Assembly (NCBI GenBank): GCA_020848735.1
Contig: JADLHO010000223.1
Location: 1 to 45,560, forward strand
DNA: 45,560 nt
Source: Planctomycetota bacterium
GTDB taxonomy: Bacteria; Planctomycetota; UBA1135; UBA2386
Direction: 5' to 3'
The notes under the pieces are model-generated. The model saw only the letters and a program-made list of their open reading frames with translations. It ran no database searches and had not been told where the DNA came from. Numbering within the stretch: position 1 is the stretch's first letter; the number at the start of each line of letters is the position of its first letter. The position numbers and the translations under genes were made by a program. Shown here one piece after another: positions 42,749-45,560 of the stretch.

Positions 42749-43939
42749 ATGAGCTCGAATCGCAGTGTCCGATGGGTCGCCCCGGCGGCCCGTTTCCTCG
42801 TCCGCGCGTCGGCCTTCTGCTGCGCGTTGACCCTCTCCGGCGTCTCGCTCGCGCAGGACGCCAGTCCGCCGAACCCCGCCGAGAAGCCCAGCCCTGCCGA
42901 GACGCCCGCGGCGGCCCCGCAGTCGCCCTCGCTCGCGCGGGTCGAGCGCGCCGGCACGGCGCTCCGCTGCTTCCCCACCGCGCTCTCGCCCGCGTACGAC
43001 GAGACCCTCGCCGAGGGCGACGTCGTCGAGCTGAGCGGCGAGGAGCAGAACGGCTTCCGCGCGGTGCGCCTGCCGCTCGGCGTCGTGGGCTTCGTGCACC
43101 GCGAGTTCGCCGAGATCGCCGACGACGGTGTCGTGCGGAGCAAGGGCGCGCGCGTCGCCTTCCGCTACCGCATGAACAGCAAGGAGGCCCCGGTGCGCTT
43201 CGTCGACGAGGGCACCCAGTTCCGCCTGCTGGCCGAGGACGGCGACTGGCTGCGCGTGCGCGCGCCGCAGCAGATCGCGTGGGTGACCGGTGATGCCGTC
43301 GTCGCCTTCGAGCGCAACGAGACGGTCGAGGCGGCGTGGAAGAGCCTGAGCGATCGCCACACCGAGGCCGTCGAAGCCGCGGCGAACACCCGGCGCGCGC
43401 GACTCGCGGCGCTCGTCGAGCTCGAGGCGACGCGCAAGCGCCTGACCGAGCTCGGCGGCTCGCTGCGCGCGGAGATGGCGCGGCCGAACGCGGAGCAGGA
43501 TTTCGCGAAGTTGCGCGCGGAGCTCACGACGCTCGCCGAGAGCCTGCCGTCCGACAGCGCGGAGCGCCGCGACGCGGAGCGCATGGTCGTCGAGGTCGAT
43601 CGTCAGGTCCGCGCGCTCGAGATGATGAAGCTCGTCAACGAGCAGCCGAAGCCCTCGACGCCGCTGGTGACGACCCCGCCGGCGGAGCGGGACCCGCTCG
43701 GTGGCGCCCAGACCGGCTGGCTGCGCGTGAGCCGGCCGCTCTTCGGCGCGCCGGTCGTGCAGATCGAGAAGGGCGGGCAGGTGCTCTTCCAGCTCACCTG
43801 CAGCAGCGGCCGCTATCCGCTCGAGGTCTTCGATGGCATGGAGGTCGCGGTGCACGGCAATGCGAGCCGCCCCGACGCGGAGAGCATGCGCACCCTCGAC
43901 GTCAGCCGCGTCGAGATCCTCGGTCGGGCCCGTCGCTGA
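42749..43939 (+). CDS. Exported SH3-like domain protein
   Basis: A 396-residue protein with a signal peptide (FLVRASAFCCALTLSGVSLA, cleavage before QD) and a Pro/Ala linker to about residue 60. Two bacterial SH3-like units follow (about 62-125, ending GVVGFVHREF, and 130-185, ending QQIAWVTGDAVV), common in cell-wall binding proteins. A helical, probably coiled-coil region (190-290) and a C-terminal beta domain (LVTTPPAERDPLG onward) complete it. The last part resembles a small OB-type fold but was not recognised. Binding to peptidoglycan or another envelope polymer is inferred. Confidence 0.7.
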   Translation: MSSNRSVRWVAPAARFLVRASAFCCALTLSGVSLAQDASPPNPAEKPSPAETPAAAPQSPSLARVERAGTALRCFPTALSPAYDETLAEGDVVELSGEEQNGFRAVRLPLGVVGFVHREFAEIADDGVVRSKGARVAFRYRMNSKEAPVRFVDEGTQFRLLAEDGDWLRVRAPQQIAWVTGDAVVAFERNETVEAAWKSLSDRHTEAVEAAANTRRARLAALVELEATRKRLTELGGSLRAEMARPNAEQDFAKLRAELTTLAESLPSDSAERRDAERMVVEVDRQVRALEMMKLVNEQPKPSTPLVTTPPAERDPLGGAQTGWLRVSRPLFGAPVVQIEKGGQVLFQLTCSSGRYPLEVFDGMEVAVHGNASRPDAESMRTLDVSRVEILGRARR

Positions 43940-43972
43940 GAGCCCGAGAGGAAGCCCATCGTGCGGGCTCTC
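43938..43972. terminator. First of three tandem hairpins
   Basis: A 9-base perfect stem (43938-43946 with 43964-43972) with a 17-base loop begins inside the stop codon of the SH3-like gene. It is the first of three hairpins placed head to tail before the next gene. Confidence 0.5.
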
Positions 43973-43984
43973 CGATGCTTGCCG

Positions 43985-44004
43985 GTGGCCGCATCCGCGG
44001 CCAC
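43985..44004. repeat. Second of three tandem hairpins
   Basis: An 8-base perfect GC-rich stem (43985-43992 with 43997-44004) and an ATCC loop, 12 bases after the first hairpin. Confidence 0.5.
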
Positions 44005-44005
44005 G

Positions 44006-44040
44006 CAGAGCTCGAGAGACTGAGAGTCTCTCGAGCTCTG
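44006..44040. terminator. Third of three tandem hairpins, perfect 16-base stem
   Basis: The arms 44006-44021 and 44025-44040 are exact reverse complements with a GAG triloop, one base after the second hairpin. It is the most stable of the three and a likely transcription terminator or RNA-end protector. There is no T-run. The next gene's proposed start lies 147 bases downstream. Confidence 0.6.
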
Positions 44041-44187
44041 AGCGCCCGGACCCGGCGCTGACATCGCGAGGAGCGCGACGCGCGACCCGCGCGTGCCGAT
44101 CCAGGTCCGGGATCTCCGCACGGCGTCGGGCGAAGCGCCGCGGCGTGCGGGATATCCTTCCGCACCCCGTTCGGAGCGAGGTCTCGC

Positions 44188-45560
44188 ATTCACCCGCGCG
44201 TCGTCATCCATGCCCTGCTCGGGGCGATCTGCGTCGTCGGCCTCGGTCTCACCGGGCCGCGCGCGCAGTCGCCGGCACCGGGTGGACAGCGCCCTGCCGA
44301 GGCGACGACCGAGCTCGGCACCTCGCTGCGCGCGGGCGTCCGGCGCTTCGTCGCCGATGGACTCGAGGCGCTGGAGGCCGAGGACCCGCTCGGCGCGATC
44401 CGCGCGTTCGGCGCGGCGCGTGAGCTGATCCCCGACGACGTCGAGGCGATCGTCGGTGCGGGGCGTGCGGAGCTCCTGATCGGGCGCGCGGAGCTCGCGC
44501 GGCAACGCGCGGAGACCGCGCTCGCACTCGCACCCCGGCATGCCGCCGCAGCGGCCCTGATGATCCGCGCGCTGATCCGCGATCGCCGTTTCACGGATGC
44601 GGTCCGTCACTCGGACGACGCCGTCGAACGCGCCGTCGCCGAGCGGGGCGAGGCGGCCGTCGAGGTGCTCGCGGCGCAGGCGTCCGCGCTCTACCGCGTG
44701 CAGCGCAACGACGAGGCCGCGCAGATCTACCGCCGCGTGCTCGAGGTCGATCCGCTGCACGAGGAGGCGCACATCCGGCTCGGCTCGGGGCTCACCGCGC
44801 CGCGCAGCTTCGCCCCGGCGGCGGGCCTGCGACTCGGCATCGCGGCGCTGCGCGCCGGGCGACTCGACGAGGCGCTCGACGCCTTCCGCGGCGAACTCGA
44901 GCGCGAGCCCGGCAACCCCGTCGCGCATCGCCTCGTCGGCGAGACCCTGTTCCTGCTGCGCTCGCGCGCCGCCCTGGTGCACCGCTCGAGCGCGTTCGCG
45001 AGCGTGCAGCGCCTCGCGGTCGTCGGCGCCGTCGACGAGGAACTCGCACGCGAGTTCATGCCGCAGATCGACGAACTCGCGGGCAGCCGCCGCGACGTCG
45101 CGCTGCGCACGCTCGCCCTGTTCCACCGCTACCTCGGGCCGCTCGTCGCGAAGGGCGCGCGCCACGACCTGTTGCTCGAGGACCAGCGCACGACCGACGA
45201 TCCCGCGCGCGCCGCGTTGCGCGGCAAGCGCACCTTCGACGGGCGCGTGTGGGACGACGTGCGCGGCGTCGGCGGACTGCGTGCGGCGACGGGGATCGAG
45301 GCGCTCGACGAGGCCGCGGCCTTCGGCTTCGACACCCTGGCACACGAGGTCGCGCACCAGGTCCACCTGCACGTGCTCCGCGAATCGCCCGCGTTCGCGC
45401 GGATCAAGGTCCTGCACCGCCGCGCCGTCGACGAGGGTCGCGTGCTCGACTACTACGCCGCGAGCAATTGGGCGGAGTACTTCGGGCAGGGCGTCGAGGC
45501 CTTCGTGTCCCTCTGCAAGCGCCCCGCGAGCGAGGCGACGCACGGCCACACGCGCTTCGA
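44188..45560 (+). CDS. TPR protein with ATLF-like metallopeptidase domain, 3' incomplete
   Basis: The frame runs to the right edge (457 codons) and shows coding character from a signal peptide onward (VVIHALLGAICVVGLGLTG, cleavage near PRAQ). Several TPR units lie at about residues 55-210. Near the end a zinc-protease motif HEVAH (386-390) is followed by NWAEYFGQGVEAF (427-439), with E430 placed as the third ligand. This arrangement is that of anthrax-lethal-factor-like (ATLF) metallopeptidases. No ATG, GTG or TTG occurs in frame between the stop at 44059-44061 and 44560, which would cut off the signal peptide. ATT 44188, six bases after GAGG (44178-44181), is the best start. Confidence 0.65.
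   Translation, partial: MHPRVVIHALLGAICVVGLGLTGPRAQSPAPGGQRPAEATTELGTSLRAGVRRFVADGLEALEAEDPLGAIRAFGAARELIPDDVEAIVGAGRAELLIGRAELARQRAETALALAPRHAAAAALMIRALIRDRRFTDAVRHSDDAVERAVAERGEAAVEVLAAQASALYRVQRNDEAAQIYRRVLEVDPLHEEAHIRLGSGLTAPRSFAPAAGLRLGIAALRAGRLDEALDAFRGELEREPGNPVAHRLVGETLFLLRSRAALVHRSSAFASVQRLAVVGAVDEELAREFMPQIDELAGSRRDVALRTLALFHRYLGPLVAKGARHDLLLEDQRTTDDPARAALRGKRTFDGRVWDDVRGVGGLRAATGIEALDEAAAFGFDTLAHEVAHQVHLHVLRESPAFARIKVLHRRAVDEGRVLDYYAASNWAEYFGQGVEAFVSLCKRPASEATHGHTRF

Noticed and set aside
43813..45549. Long minus-strand frame at the right edge
   Set aside because: The plus strand here encodes a signal peptide, TPRs and an HEVAH protease motif; the minus translation has no such features.

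Overview
The window is a very GC-rich stretch of bacterial chromosome, densely packed on both strands, with many genes overlapping by 4 bases. A planctomycete (Planctomycetota) or close relative is the best guess. The reasons are an ECF sigma factor paired with a Ser/Thr kinase-TPR receptor, an ECF sigma/anti-sigma/secreted-protein operon, FG-GAP and other secreted proteins of no known family, and abundant TPR proteins. No rRNA, tRNA or CRISPR array was seen.

Layout. 1-3819 (+): GH63-like glycosidase, a double RNase HI, a GNAT acetyltransferase and an RDD membrane protein. 3842-8793 (-): an NFACT/RqcH-like protein, a TPR protein and a TrmA/RlmD-type RNA m5U methyltransferase. 8850-12276: two small exported proteins around ndk, then an unusual membrane protein with a GspE/MshE N-terminal-like module. 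12285-15060 (-): ECF sigma factor, putative anti-sigma factor and a secreted protein, all overlapping by 4 bases. 15178-16614 (-): hslU without an adjacent hslV. 16715-17803 (-): a secreted protein. 18060-26177 (+): the complete F1Fo ATP synthase operon in the order atpZ-like, atpI-like, atpB, E, F, H, A, G, D, C.

26178-29711 is an accessory island with a looser base composition. It holds an AbiE toxin-antitoxin pair, a third gene of unknown function, and a frameshifted, truncated fourth gene. All four are chained by 4-base start/stop overlaps. A decayed ISL3-family transposase end lies against the fourth gene. 29712-33087 (+) is a LolD/MacB-type ABC ATPase with a large FtsX permease. 33098-38061 (-) holds an ECF sigma factor, a Ser/Thr kinase-TPR receptor and a secreted FG-GAP protein. 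38195-40623 (+) is aspS plus a lipoprotein. The remainder holds a DUF3332-like lipoprotein, a tiny membrane protein, gmhB with a PEGA lipoprotein, an SH3-like exported protein, and an incomplete TPR metallopeptidase at the right edge. That last gene appears to start at ATT.

The best candidate for something undescribed is the four-gene AbiE cassette. Also notable are the RNase HI with a catalytically dead second copy, the three consecutive hairpins at 43938-44040 ahead of an ATT-started gene, and the recurrent TAnC-type hexamer just upstream of many first genes.
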